Below the pieces are notes generated by a model. That model was given only the letters and a program-made list of their open reading frames with translations, was not told where the DNA came from and made no database searches. Below, piece after piece: positions 51,393-60,237 of a stretch of DNA of 64,000 nucleotides. The stretch comes from Caproicibacterium amylolyticum (GTDB taxonomy: Bacteria > Bacillota > Clostridia > Oscillospirales > Acutalibacteraceae), in contig NZ_CP060696.1 in assembly GCF_014467055.1 (NCBI RefSeq), positions 2,170,001 through 2,234,000 on the forward strand. The letters are read 5' to 3'. Numbering within the stretch: the first letter of the stretch is position 1; each line of letters opens with the position of its first letter. A program made the translations under genes and the position numbers.

Positions 51393-52658
51393 TTATTTCA
51401 CATCAGAAGAGTTTGTATCAATCTCCACCGGAATCCCCAAGGCTGTAAGGGAACGGAAAAAGTTTCGCTGCACATCCGCGTTCACAAAGGCAGAGGAAAA
51501 ACTGACGGTCATTTTTTCGCCAAAGGTCAGGCTGCACATCTGCAGTTTTTCTGTACTGACAAACACCTCGAATTTTTCAATAAAAGGCATCAGCTCGTCC
51601 GGCATACGCACAATGCCAACATTGGAAACCGCGCTGGTCTCCTTTTTGCTGACAATATAGTTGCCAAAACGCATCCCCTCATCCTTCAAAAAAAGCGGTG
51701 AGACACGCGCAACCGGATTTTTTATCAGAACCATGTACTGGTTCACCCGGTACTGCAGTTCCTCCGGGGAAAGCCCAGCCTTAAAACGCTCATTCAACTT
51801 CTTGGCAATGTCCTGCAGGGTGCCGCTGCCTTTTGAAAAGTCATAGCTGACCTCCATTACACCAAAGAAATTGCGCGTAGAGGCAGAGTGGAAATGATTG
51901 CGCAGATTGATTGGCACGGCCAGCACGACCGGATGTTTTTCGGCTTCCACCGGCATTTCTTCATGAATTGCCAAAATCATAAGGGAGCAAAGCAGTATGG
52001 TCAGGCTAATACCGCACTTGTGGCTTGCGTCAAGCAATTTCTGAACCGGAACAGTCCCCACAATCACATTCATGCTGTAATCCAGCGTTTTTGCGCCGCG
52101 CAGGGAAAACGCATCTTTAACCTTTGGAATCTTCGGTCCCTTCTGATGATTTGCATACCGCTCGAAGCTGTCGTCGATACTTTGTGTTTCACTGGCGTCG
52201 TAGTCCATCTCTGTCAGGGCACTCAGTTCTTTTTTGTGTATCATCTTCAGATAATGAAAAATCAGCACACGCAGAAAATGCATGGCGCCGGTGCCGTCCG
52301 AAATTGCATGAAATACTTCAAGATTGACGCGGCAGTCAAAGTAAGTGACCTCAAACAGCAGCTTCTGCACATCTTTATCATAAAGCTGTGGGCAGGGTGA
52401 GCGATATTCCTGCCGCACGACCGGCATTTTGTCAGTGTGCTCCAGATAATACCAGAAAAGTCCGCGCTTGATTACAGTTTGAAACCCCGGAAAAGAATCG
52501 ATAGTTTTATCCAATGCCTCCTGCAGCTTCTGCGGCTGAATCGGCTCTTTCAGTTCACATACGATTCGAAACACCTTGGAATCTCTGCGGCTGGTGGTAC
52601 ATGGAAAAATTTTTGCAGCCGTATCCAAACTGGCCCACTGAAATTTTGGATGGCTCAA
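51393..52658 (-). CDS. Condensation-domain-like acyltransferase (alcohol acetyltransferase-like)
   Basis: 421 aa. The catalytic HxxxDG motif is HAISDG at 117-122. Two chloramphenicol-acetyltransferase-like halves are suggested by TLDYSMNVIVGTVPVQKLLDASHKCGISLTILLCSLMILAI and the late SNVGIVRMPDELMPFIEKFEVFVS. Such stand-alone proteins transfer acyl groups to alcohols or amines; the substrate is unknown. It lies between the hydrolase and the zinc-ribbon protein. Confidence 0.82.
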   Translation of the reverse strand: MSHPKFQWASLDTAAKIFPCTTSRRDSKVFRIVCELKEPIQPQKLQEALDKTIDSFPGFQTVIKRGLFWYYLEHTDKMPVVRQEYRSPCPQLYDKDVQKLLFEVTYFDCRVNLEVFHAISDGTGAMHFLRVLIFHYLKMIHKKELSALTEMDYDASETQSIDDSFERYANHQKGPKIPKVKDAFSLRGAKTLDYSMNVIVGTVPVQKLLDASHKCGISLTILLCSLMILAIHEEMPVEAEKHPVVLAVPINLRNHFHSASTRNFFGVMEVSYDFSKGSGTLQDIAKKLNERFKAGLSPEELQYRVNQYMVLIKNPVARVSPLFLKDEGMRFGNYIVSKKETSAVSNVGIVRMPDELMPFIEKFEVFVSTEKLQMCSLTFGEKMTVSFSSAFVNADVQRNFFRSLTALGIPVEIDTNSSDVK

Positions 52659-52725
52659 TGTGGTTCACCTTCTTAAATCTCTTGAAAAATACAATAAAAC
52701 ACATCCGGCCTGCTTTCTTTGCTTT

Positions 52726-53709
52726 TCAGCAATCTCCTGTATCCACCGCAGACTTGGTGGGCGGTTCAGCTTTGGCTCTGTCTAAAAATTCATTTATGTG
52801 CCGGTATGCTTCCCGCACCGGTGCCGGCAGACCCGGCAGGGAAATGAAACCATGCAGGCAGTCCGGCACACGGTAAATAAACGTGCGGCTGCCGGCGTGG
52901 GCAAGACGCCTGCCGTACTCCTCCCCTTCATCCCGCAGCGGATCGAACTCCGCTGTAAGTACCAGAGTTTCCGGCTGAGCGGAAAGATTCTGCGCAAGCA
53001 GCGGCGCGAAGTACGGATTCTGCAAATCCGCTTCATTGCTTCTGTAAAGCGCCATGTAATCCTCAATCCGCTGTGCGGTCAGCATATTTCCCTGCCCATT
53101 GCTGCGGACCGATTCAAACGGTGAGGTTTCCGGATTATGGTCATTATAGGTGCTGGGATACAACAGAATCTGGCGGGAAGGTATAATCCCGCCGCGCTCC
53201 CGCGCAAGCAGGGACACCGCCGCGGCCAAATTGCCGCCTGCCGAGTCACCAATTAGGGTGACTTGCTCCGGGAAGGAACCAAAAGTGTCCGCATTCTGCA
53301 AAATCATCTGCGCAGCCGCGTAACAGTCTTCCAGTCCCGCGGGAAAGCGGTACTCCGGTGCCAAGCGGTAATCTACGCTGACAACGCTGCAGCCGGTCAT
53401 GCGCGTCATCATGATGCAGGAGTCACTGTAAGAATCAATATCGCCTGTCACCCAGCCGCCGCCGTGGAAAAACAACAGCAGGCTGCCGGGGCGGCGCTTT
53501 TCACCGTCTGGCGTAAATATCCGCACCGGAACTTCGTGGTCGCCGCACTGGATAGTGTGGTCCCACGGACGGTAAGATGGCTTGAGCAGCTGCGGGTGTG
53601 TGGCGCGTGTAAGCTGGCGTACCAACTCGTATTTTTCCTTGATGTCCACTTTTTCCGTTCCGCGTGTCAGCGCCGCAATTGCATAGCGCATCGGTTTTGA
53701 CAGTGCCAT
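52726..53709 (-). CDS. Alpha/beta hydrolase, hormone-sensitive-lipase family
   Basis: 327 aa. Oxyanion motif HGGGW at 82-86, nucleophile elbow GDSAGG with S156, a late acidic residue in TAEFDPLRDEGEEY and His in DCLHGFIS. This is a carboxylesterase/lipase triad on a canonical fold, without signal peptide. First of the five-gene set, 28 bases after the helicase gene, so it may be read from the helicase promoter. Confidence 0.9.
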   Translation of the reverse strand: MALSKPMRYAIAALTRGTEKVDIKEKYELVRQLTRATHPQLLKPSYRPWDHTIQCGDHEVPVRIFTPDGEKRRPGSLLLFFHGGGWVTGDIDSYSDSCIMMTRMTGCSVVSVDYRLAPEYRFPAGLEDCYAAAQMILQNADTFGSFPEQVTLIGDSAGGNLAAAVSLLARERGGIIPSRQILLYPSTYNDHNPETSPFESVRSNGQGNMLTAQRIEDYMALYRSNEADLQNPYFAPLLAQNLSAQPETLVLTAEFDPLRDEGEEYGRRLAHAGSRTFIYRVPDCLHGFISLPGLPAPVREAYRHINEFLDRAKAEPPTKSAVDTGDC

Positions 53710-53737
53710 AAAGTTCCTCCTAATTTGGAAAAAACAA

Positions 53738-55285
53738 TTACAGATGGTGTTTCAGCGGCTGGTCGGTCGGACGTTTGCGTAGCGGCTTCGGCAGATACTT
53801 TTCCAGTTCCGGACGCACCTCATGGTGCTTCGATTCATGTCTTTCGGCGGGAACACGCCCTTCTTTTCCGGTTTTTACACGCGGTGCCTTCGGCTGCTGT
53901 TTCTGCGGCGGCTGCTGCGCCGGTTTTTCTGTACGCGGGCTCTGATTTGCTTTCTGCGCGGGGCGTTTTTTCGCCTGTGCTTTTTGGCGCTGCTGGGCGG
54001 GCTCGTTTTTCTTAGCTGCGGCGTTCTGCTTTCTTTCCGGACGGCGGCTTTTGCCTGTCGTTTCTTTCTGCTGGCGGCGTTCTCTGGCGGCCCTTGCAGA
54101 CTGCTGACGCTCCAGCTGTTTCTGGTGCATCTCTTCTCTCGTCATAGGCACCAGTTCCTGCATTGGGTACGGATGCTCGTCGACTTCCGGGACTTCCTTT
54201 TTAATCAGCCTTAAAATTCCCATAAAATCCGCTTTTTCATTAATACTGCAGAAAGAAAGCGCCGTTCCGCTGTGACCGGCGCGCGCGGTACGGCCAATGC
54301 GATGCACATACGTTTCCGGCACTTCCGGAATATCATAGTTGATTACGTGGGAAAGTTCATCAATGTCGATACCGCGTGCGGCAATATCGGTAGCGACCAG
54401 CACCCGAATCTGATGATTCTTAAACTTGGAAAGTGCCGCCTGCCGTGCATTCTGTGTCTTGTCACCGTGAATGGCAGCGGCGGAGATACCGGCGTGCGTC
54501 AAATCACGCACGACACGGTCAGCACCGTGCTTGGTACGTGTAAACACCAGCGCCGAGGAAATGCGCGGGTCTTTGAGCACCCAGACGAGCAGCCGGCATT
54601 TGTTGCCCTTATCTACATAATACACACTTTGGTCGATGGCTTCAACCGTTGTTGCCGGAGGAGTTACACTGATTTTCACAGGATTCTGCAGAATACTGTC
54701 CACAAGTGCACGAATTTCCTTTGGCAAAGTTGCGCTGAACATCAGGTTCTGACGCTGCTGCGGCAGCTGGGCAATCACCTTTTTTACATCATGGATAAAG
54801 CCCATGTCCAGCATACGGTCCGCTTCATCCAGCACAAAAATTTCAAGCTGCGAAAGGTCAATATAGCCCTGCCCAATCAGGTCATTAAGCCGCCCCGGTG
54901 TCGCAACCAGCACATCCGTACCGCGCTGCAAGTTCTGCACCTGACCGTTCTGGCTGACACCTCCGAAAATGACGCAGCAGGTCTGGTGCAGCCCTTTGCC
55001 GTAGGTCCGGAAATTGTCAAAAATCTGAATTGCCAATTCGCGGGTCGGGGTCAGGATCAGCGCACGAATGGGGCGCCCGCTGACCCGGTTTTCCTCCAAA
55101 TGCTGCAGAATCGGCACTGCAAATGCAGCTGTTTTTCCTGTTCCGGTCTGCGCACATCCGAACAAGTCGCGTCCCAGCAGCACCTGTGGAATTGCCTGCT
55201 GCTGAATCGGTGTGGGTGTTTTGTAACCCTCGCGCTCCAGATTTTTAAGAATCGGCTGCATAATTTGTAATGATTGAAAATCCAT
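53738..55285 (-). CDS. DEAD-box ATP-dependent RNA helicase (RhlE/CshA-like)
   Basis: 515 aa. Q motif (TPTPIQQQAIP), Walker A AQTGTGKT at 45-52, DEAD about 152-155, SAT (MFSATLP), and HRIGRTARAGHSG. From about residue 385 a long basic Gln/Lys/Arg/Pro-rich tail binds RNA non-specifically. Roles in ribosome assembly and cold adaptation are usual. A leader of about 115 nt separates its promoter from the ATG. Confidence 0.95.
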   Translation of the reverse strand: MDFQSLQIMQPILKNLEREGYKTPTPIQQQAIPQVLLGRDLFGCAQTGTGKTAAFAVPILQHLEENRVSGRPIRALILTPTRELAIQIFDNFRTYGKGLHQTCCVIFGGVSQNGQVQNLQRGTDVLVATPGRLNDLIGQGYIDLSQLEIFVLDEADRMLDMGFIHDVKKVIAQLPQQRQNLMFSATLPKEIRALVDSILQNPVKISVTPPATTVEAIDQSVYYVDKGNKCRLLVWVLKDPRISSALVFTRTKHGADRVVRDLTHAGISAAAIHGDKTQNARQAALSKFKNHQIRVLVATDIAARGIDIDELSHVINYDIPEVPETYVHRIGRTARAGHSGTALSFCSINEKADFMGILRLIKKEVPEVDEHPYPMQELVPMTREEMHQKQLERQQSARAARERRQQKETTGKSRRPERKQNAAAKKNEPAQQRQKAQAKKRPAQKANQSPRTEKPAQQPPQKQQPKAPRVKTGKEGRVPAERHESKHHEVRPELEKYLPKPLRKRPTDQPLKHHL

Positions 55286-55409
55286 ATAATCTCTTTTCTG
55301 CCTCTTTCAATATACTTTAAGCTTCTCTACAACAGTGCAGACTGGCATTCTGAATGAATCAGGCCGCACTATGCCTGCCTGCACCGCGTTAAAAGCATCG
55401 GTTAAATTG

Positions 55410-55438
55410 ATTATACCATGCTTTCCTGTACAAGACAA
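55410..55438 (-). promoter_or_regulatory. Promoter of the helicase transcript
   Basis: On minus TTGTCT (55433-55438), 17 bases, perfect TATAAT (55410-55415). The 5' leader runs about 115 nt to 55285. Confidence 0.7.
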
Positions 55439-55491
55439 ACACATTCTGCACACATGAAAACAGTACCGTATCAGTTTACGAAGAACAACGC

Positions 55492-55531
55492 AAAAAATGC
55501 AGGTGCAGTTTTGCCTACACCTGCATTTTTT
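55492..55531. terminator. Terminator at the end of the deo operon
   Basis: AAAAAATGCAGGTG and CACCTGCATTTTTT, a perfect inverted repeat with a 12-nt loop that touches the stop codon of the phosphorylase gene. T-runs on both strands. Confidence 0.9.
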
Positions 55532-56852
55532 AAAACCGTTCCACACCAGCCGCTGAAACACGTGCGTGAACCAGTGGAACCGGCGCAGGTGCTTCCTGCC
55601 CAATGGAAACCGCACCCTCAAAAAGCTGTGCGGCGGAAACACATTTTTGCTTATCTGCTGCGTAAAAGCGTGCAATCGGCTCGCCGCGGCATACACAGTC
55701 GCCGGTCTTTTTCAGCAGCACTATACCCGCGCTGTAATCAACCGGGTCACCTTTCTGCTCGCGACCCGCGCCCAGCTCCACGGAAGCAATACCGCATTTT
55801 TCCGTGTCCATCGCGGTAATCCAACCGTCCGCTGCTGCCGGTACATCGTATTCTGCTGCCGCCTTCGGGAACAAGGCAGGATTTTCGAGCACGGCTGGAT
55901 TGCCGCCCTGTGCGGCAGCCATTTCACAGAATTTCGCAAAACCCTGCCCGTTGGCAATCTGTCCGCGGGCAAGCGCCCTGCAGGCAGTGGGAGCACCTTT
56001 TCCGGCAAGATACAGCATATTGGCGGCAAGGTCAAGACACACCTCTGTCAGGTCTTCCGGGCCTTCGCCGTGCAGCGTGCTGCACACCTCTTCTATCTCT
56101 ATTGCATTGCCGATATTGCAGCCAAGCGGTCTGTCCATATCGGTAATAAGGGCCACAGTCTGGCGGCCGACGTGTTCACCGATTTCTACCATTGCCTGTG
56201 CCAGCTTAATGGAATCTTCCACCGTTTTCATAAACGCGCCGCTGCCGGTTTTGACGTCCAGCAAAATACAGTCGGAGCCAGCAGCGATTTTCTTGCTCAT
56301 AATGCTGGAAGCAATCAGCGGAATGCAGTTGACAGTCGCCGTAACGTCCCGCAGAGCGTAAAGCTTTTTATCCGCAGGCACCAAGTTGCCCGTCTGTCCC
56401 ACCACACAGCAGCCAACGCGCCGCACGATTTCAAAAAAGCGTGCGCGGTCAAGGTCGGTGTGCAGACCGGGAATGGATTCCATTTTATCAATCGTGCCAC
56501 CGGTGTGTCCCAGCCCGCGGCCACTCATTTTGGCTACTTTCACACCAAGGGACGCAACGATTGGTGCAACAATCAGCGTTGTTTTGTCACCGACGCCGCC
56601 GGTGGAATGTTTGTCCACTTTAATTCCATCGATTGCAGACAAATCTACCATATCGCCGGAGTGTGCCATGCACATGGTCAGCTGCGCTGTTTCGTGCGGA
56701 GTCATACCCCGCAGAAAGATTGCCATCAGCAGTGCGCTTGCCTGATAATCCGGAATCTCCCCTGCAACATAACTGGTTATAAAAAACTGGATTTCCTCAT
56801 CCGACAGCACACCGCCATCCCGCTTTTTCGCGATGATATCATACATTCGCAC
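55530..56852 (-). CDS. pdp: Pyrimidine-nucleoside phosphorylase
   Basis: 440 aa from a GTG at 56852, which has AAGGAGG 8 bases upstream and gives the typical MRMYDII start. Family signature SGRGLGHTGGTIDKMESIPG and phosphate-binding KVDKHSTGGVGDKTT are intact. It splits uridine and thymidine or deoxyuridine into base and (deoxy)ribose-1-phosphate. It follows deoC after 29 bases. Confidence 0.93.
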   Translation of the reverse strand: MRMYDIIAKKRDGGVLSDEEIQFFITSYVAGEIPDYQASALLMAIFLRGMTPHETAQLTMCMAHSGDMVDLSAIDGIKVDKHSTGGVGDKTTLIVAPIVASLGVKVAKMSGRGLGHTGGTIDKMESIPGLHTDLDRARFFEIVRRVGCCVVGQTGNLVPADKKLYALRDVTATVNCIPLIASSIMSKKIAAGSDCILLDVKTGSGAFMKTVEDSIKLAQAMVEIGEHVGRQTVALITDMDRPLGCNIGNAIEIEEVCSTLHGEGPEDLTEVCLDLAANMLYLAGKGAPTACRALARGQIANGQGFAKFCEMAAAQGGNPAVLENPALFPKAAAEYDVPAAADGWITAMDTEKCGIASVELGAGREQKGDPVDYSAGIVLLKKTGDCVCRGEPIARFYAADKQKCVSAAQLFEGAVSIGQEAPAPVPLVHARVSAAGVERF

Positions 56853-56881
56853 GGCGGATTCCTCCTTTTTCACACGAAATT

Positions 56882-57547
56882 TTAATACCCGTGTGCTTCT
56901 TCTTTCTTAATGATTTTCACAATGCGGCTGGTGCCAAGGCGGCTTGCACCCAAGTTTAGAAACTTTTCGGCATCTTCCAGGGAAGCGATGCCGCCCGCAG
57001 CCTTAATGCGCACATTCCCGCCGACATGCTGATGGAACAGTTCCACATCTGCAAAGGTAGCGCCCTCGGTAGAAAATCCAGTGGATGTTTTAATAAAGTC
57101 CGCACCGGAATCCGTTACGACCTTGCACATCTTGATCTTTTCCGCATCGGTAAGCAGGCAGGTTTCAATAATCACCTTTAAAATATGGCTGCCGCAGGCC
57201 TTTTTGACCTCGCGGATTTCGTTGAGTACATCCTCAAACCGACCATCCTTTACCCAGCTGATATTGATGACCATGTCAATTTCATCCGCACCGTTTGCAA
57301 GAGCATCTTTTGCTTCAAAAACTTTTGTCGCGGTGGTGGAGTAGCCGTTTGGAAAACCAATCACCGTGCAGACCGCCATACGGCTGCCGACATACGCTTT
57401 TGCCTGTTTCACATAACTTGCCGGAATACAGACGGAAGCGGTTTTGTAGTGCATCGCATCGTCACAAATCTGCTGAATTTCCGCCCAAGTCGCCGTTTGC
57501 GTCAGCAGGGTGTGGTCAACGCAGCCAAGAATCTTTTCAATATCCAT
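56882..57547 (-). CDS. deoC: Deoxyribose-phosphate aldolase
   Basis: 221 aa; ATG 57547 with AAGAAGG upstream. Schiff-base lysine K153 in FIKTSTGF, with K182 (IKAAGGI) and D91 completing the active site. It cleaves 2-deoxyribose-5-phosphate to glyceraldehyde-3-phosphate and acetaldehyde. It is placed between the PNPOx-like gene and pdp. Confidence 0.96.
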   Translation of the reverse strand: MDIEKILGCVDHTLLTQTATWAEIQQICDDAMHYKTASVCIPASYVKQAKAYVGSRMAVCTVIGFPNGYSTTATKVFEAKDALANGADEIDMVINISWVKDGRFEDVLNEIREVKKACGSHILKVIIETCLLTDAEKIKMCKVVTDSGADFIKTSTGFSTEGATFADVELFHQHVGGNVRIKAAGGIASLEDAEKFLNLGASRLGTSRIVKIIKKEEAHGY

Positions 57548-57572
57548 AGTAGAGCCTTCTTTCCAAAAATTA

Positions 57573-57992
57573 TCATATATCAAAATCTTCTGATTTAAAA
57601 TTGCTGTAATACCTGCCCTTATCGGCAGCGAATTTCAGTACACAGTAATCCGGGTCACCCACGCCGCCGGAATAATACATAGTATCACCCTGCTGCCAGA
57701 TTTTCTGCTTTGCCTCTGGTGTTTCCAGCACTTCTACAGTCCCCGTCAAGCTAACCCCACGAAAAAAGCGCTTGTCTACAAAGTAAATGCTCGCTTTCGG
57801 GTTTGTCCGAAAACATTTTATTTTATTTGAGGAAGTATTCGTTGAAAACCAGAAAGTCTTGATTCCTTCCCGCTCACGCGGAGCCAACATTGCTTTGCTG
57901 ACAGGATAGCCATCACTGTCGATATAGCCGATTATGGTAAGTTTTGTTTTGTCAATCAGGTTTCCAATCGTTTTTTCTGAATCGCGCATCAT
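57573..57992 (-). CDS. Pyridoxamine-5'-phosphate-oxidase-fold flavoprotein
   Basis: 139 aa split-barrel protein: [32 protein letters not shown], then [24 protein letters not shown], and [15 protein letters not shown]. General-stress/PNPOx-like proteins bind FMN or F420 and act as small reductases or sensors. It is too short and lacks the features for authentic PdxH. It lies 25 bases before deoC and may be cotranscribed; a metabolic link is not shown. Confidence 0.82.
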   Translation of the reverse strand: MMRDSEKTIGNLIDKTKLTIIGYIDSDGYPVSKAMLAPREREGIKTFWFSTNTSSNKIKCFRTNPKASIYFVDKRFFRGVSLTGTVEVLETPEAKQKIWQQGDTMYYSGGVGDPDYCVLKFAADKGRYYSNFKSEDFDI

Positions 57993-58199
57993 ACTGCATA
58001 CCTTCTTTCTAAAAATCAGAATTTTTGTTGCTCTTTTGTTACTTTCCGTCGCTTTCTTAGAAAGCGACTAAGGGTGTGGGAGCGAAGCCTGCCGCGGCCT
58101 TGTGAACATACCCCATTCGGGGCATGCAAGTCTGGCAAAAACTTCACTGAAAGGACAAAGCGGGGCGGCTAAGGCAAAACCGTCCCACTCTTTTATTAA
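57993..58199. other. Non-coding gap with repeat copy C
   Basis: It separates the nucleoside ABC genes from the deoC operon. It contains the inverted repeat copy (58040-58185) and a CCCCATTCGGGG hairpin; no ORF is supported. Confidence 0.6.
58040..58185 (-). repeat. Intergenic repeat family, copy C
   Basis: ACTTTCCGTCGCTTTCTTAG onward matches the reverse complement of copy B, as do GTGTGGG-GCGAAGCC-GCC. CCTTGTGAACA and TCTGGCAAAAACTT match copy A on its + strand. Includes GCTTTCTTAGAAAGC and CCCCATTCGGGG hairpins. Confidence 0.65.
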
Positions 58200-59120
58200 T
58201 CAGCGTGTGCCTTTTTCGTAGGGCAGGCCGTCCGATTTCGGTGCAACGGAACGTCCAACAAACAGAATCAGCACAATGATCGTCAGAATATACGGCAGCA
58301 TTGCCAAAATCTCCGAACGAATCGGAACTTTCACAAGGCCCATGAACACCGCCAAAGCCTGTGCAAAGCCAAACAGCAGGCATGCACCGTATGCGCCCTG
58401 CGGTGTCCACTTGCCAAAAATTACAGCTGCCAGCGCAATAAAGCCCTGCCCGCTGATCGCCGTCGGCGTGAACTGCTGGATAACCGCCAGCGTCATGGAA
58501 GCGCCGCCGAAACCTGCCAGCACACCGGAAAGGATGACACAGACGTAGCGGGTGCGGGTCACGCTGATACCCAGCGTATCCGCCGCTGCGGGATGCTCAC
58601 CGACAGAACGCACACGCAGTCCCCATTTTGTGCGGTACAGCACAAACCACATGACAAGCATAGCGACAAACGCAAGGATAACCGTACTGTCAAAGTTCAG
58701 GTTCTGTGCCACTGTGTTGCTCTGCGCACCGCCCAAAATTTTCGGCAGTTTATGCGGAACCGGCTGCGTCATGGTAGCGCCTGAGAAGAACATCCGGCAC
58801 AGGAACAGTGCCAGGCCGGGGCCAATCAGGTTCAGCGCAATGCCGGAAATTGTCTGGTCGGCTTTAAACGTAATCGAAGCCACTGCGTGCAGCAGCGCGA
58901 AAAGGCCGCCCGCCAAGCCGGCTACCAGAAAGCCAATCCACGGGTTGCCGGTAAAGTAGCCGACCGCCGTACCTACAAAAGCACCAACGGTCATCATGCC
59001 CTCAATACCAAGGTTTACAACGCCGGAACGTTCTGAAATGACACCGCCCAGCGCACCGAAAATCAGTGGAGCGGAATACATGAAGGTGTTGCCAATCAGC
59101 AACGAAATATTATTTAGCAT
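58200..59120 (-). CDS. Nucleoside ABC transporter permease (second)
   Basis: 306 aa; ATG 59120, overlapping the first permease by 11 bases. Eight or more helices. The segment FGALGGVISERSGVVNLGIEGMMTVGAF is typical of the branched-chain/BMP-type nucleoside permeases (NupQ-like). It forms the channel with the permease encoded upstream. Last gene of the importer operon. Confidence 0.92.
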   Translation of the reverse strand: MLNNISLLIGNTFMYSAPLIFGALGGVISERSGVVNLGIEGMMTVGAFVGTAVGYFTGNPWIGFLVAGLAGGLFALLHAVASITFKADQTISGIALNLIGPGLALFLCRMFFSGATMTQPVPHKLPKILGGAQSNTVAQNLNFDSTVILAFVAMLVMWFVLYRTKWGLRVRSVGEHPAAADTLGISVTRTRYVCVILSGVLAGFGGASMTLAVIQQFTPTAISGQGFIALAAVIFGKWTPQGAYGACLLFGFAQALAVFMGLVKVPIRSEILAMLPYILTIIVLILFVGRSVAPKSDGLPYEKGTR

Positions 59121-60237
59121 TGCGCATCCCCCTCTTCTCAAGCCGGACTGCCAGCGCCGGAACAATCTTTGTCAGCGCGACAAAGAACACGATGGTGCCG
59201 GTCATAATATTGATAATCTCACTCGGCGCACCGATGTTTGCCTGAATGGACTGGCCGCCATACAGCAGTCCGCCGAAAAGCAGGCCGGCGAAGATGCAGC
59301 CAATCGGGGAGCTGCCCGCAATAAAGGCAACCGACAGGCCGTTGAAACCACTGTTTTCAAATGCAGAAAGCGTGGAAATACGGTGCGGGTTGGTACCGGT
59401 AATCACCAGTGCTGCAGCAAGTCCGGAAAGCGCGCCCGCAATCAGCATCGTAATTACTATGTTTTTTGCAACCGGAATGCCCGCGAATTCAGCGGCGTCA
59501 CGGTTCATGCCAACCGCACGCAGTTCATAGCCCTTGGTGGAGCGGTACAGCAGCATAGAAATGAAAATTGCCGCCGCAATCGCAACCAGGAAACCAAAAT
59601 TGACATCCGTTTTCAGCATGACTTCCCGCAGCCATTTATTGCCGCTGAGCGCCGCCAGTCCCGCGTCACTGGTCTTCCAGTTTGGCAGAAGCATAGTGTA
59701 GCTGCTTGCGTTGACCGGGTAAGCCGCTGTGGAGTTTGGCTGGTGGAACATCGTTGTATTCACAATTAGATTAGAAAGGTAGAAAGCAATCCAGTTGAGC
59801 ATAATACTGGTCAGCACCTCATGAATGCCGAATTTTGCTTTGAGCAAACCAACTATGCCGCCCCACAAAGCACCTGCTGCTGTACCAGCAAGTACAACCA
59901 GCGGGATCTGAATGATTGGCGGAAAATTGCAGAGGTAACCAACAATATTAGCAGCAGCTGCGCCAACAATGTACTGCCCTTCAGCGCCTATATTAAACAA
60001 ACCGACTTTGTAGGCAAACGCAACGCTTAAAGCGGTCAGCGTAATTGGCGTTGCCTTGATAATCACATTGGAAATGTACTTTGGCTTACCGAAAATGCCG
60101 CTGAACAGCGAGCCGAACGCCGCCCCCGGATTGTACCCGGCAACAGCCAGAATTATGGCTGCCACTGCAAAGCCGCACACGATTGCAATAATCGTGGAAG
60201 TAATCGGCTTTTTCAGGATTTTAACTGTCTTTTCCAT
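59110..60237 (-). CDS. Nucleoside ABC transporter permease (first)
   Basis: 375 aa. Helices begin about residue 13 (TSTIIAIVCGFAVAAIILAV). NIGAEGQYIVGAAAANIVGY and FGIHEVLTSIMLNWIAFYLSN are conserved in NupP-like permeases, including the EAA-type coupling loop. Its start lies in the end of the ATPase gene (17 bp overlap), consistent with equal subunit production. Confidence 0.92.
   Translation of the reverse strand: MEKTVKILKKPITSTIIAIVCGFAVAAIILAVAGYNPGAAFGSLFSGIFGKPKYISNVIIKATPITLTALSVAFAYKVGLFNIGAEGQYIVGAAAANIVGYLCNFPPIIQIPLVVLAGTAAGALWGGIVGLLKAKFGIHEVLTSIMLNWIAFYLSNLIVNTTMFHQPNSTAAYPVNASSYTMLLPNWKTSDAGLAALSGNKWLREVMLKTDVNFGFLVAIAAAIFISMLLYRSTKGYELRAVGMNRDAAEFAGIPVAKNIVITMLIAGALSGLAAALVITGTNPHRISTLSAFENSGFNGLSVAFIAGSSPIGCIFAGLLFGGLLYGGQSIQANIGAPSEIINIMTGTIVFFVALTKIVPALAVRLEKRGMRNAK

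Noticed and set aside
55566..56885. Open frame of about 439 codons on + opposite the phosphorylase
   Set aside because: Shadow of a fully conserved minus-strand enzyme; Cys/His-rich nonsense composition.
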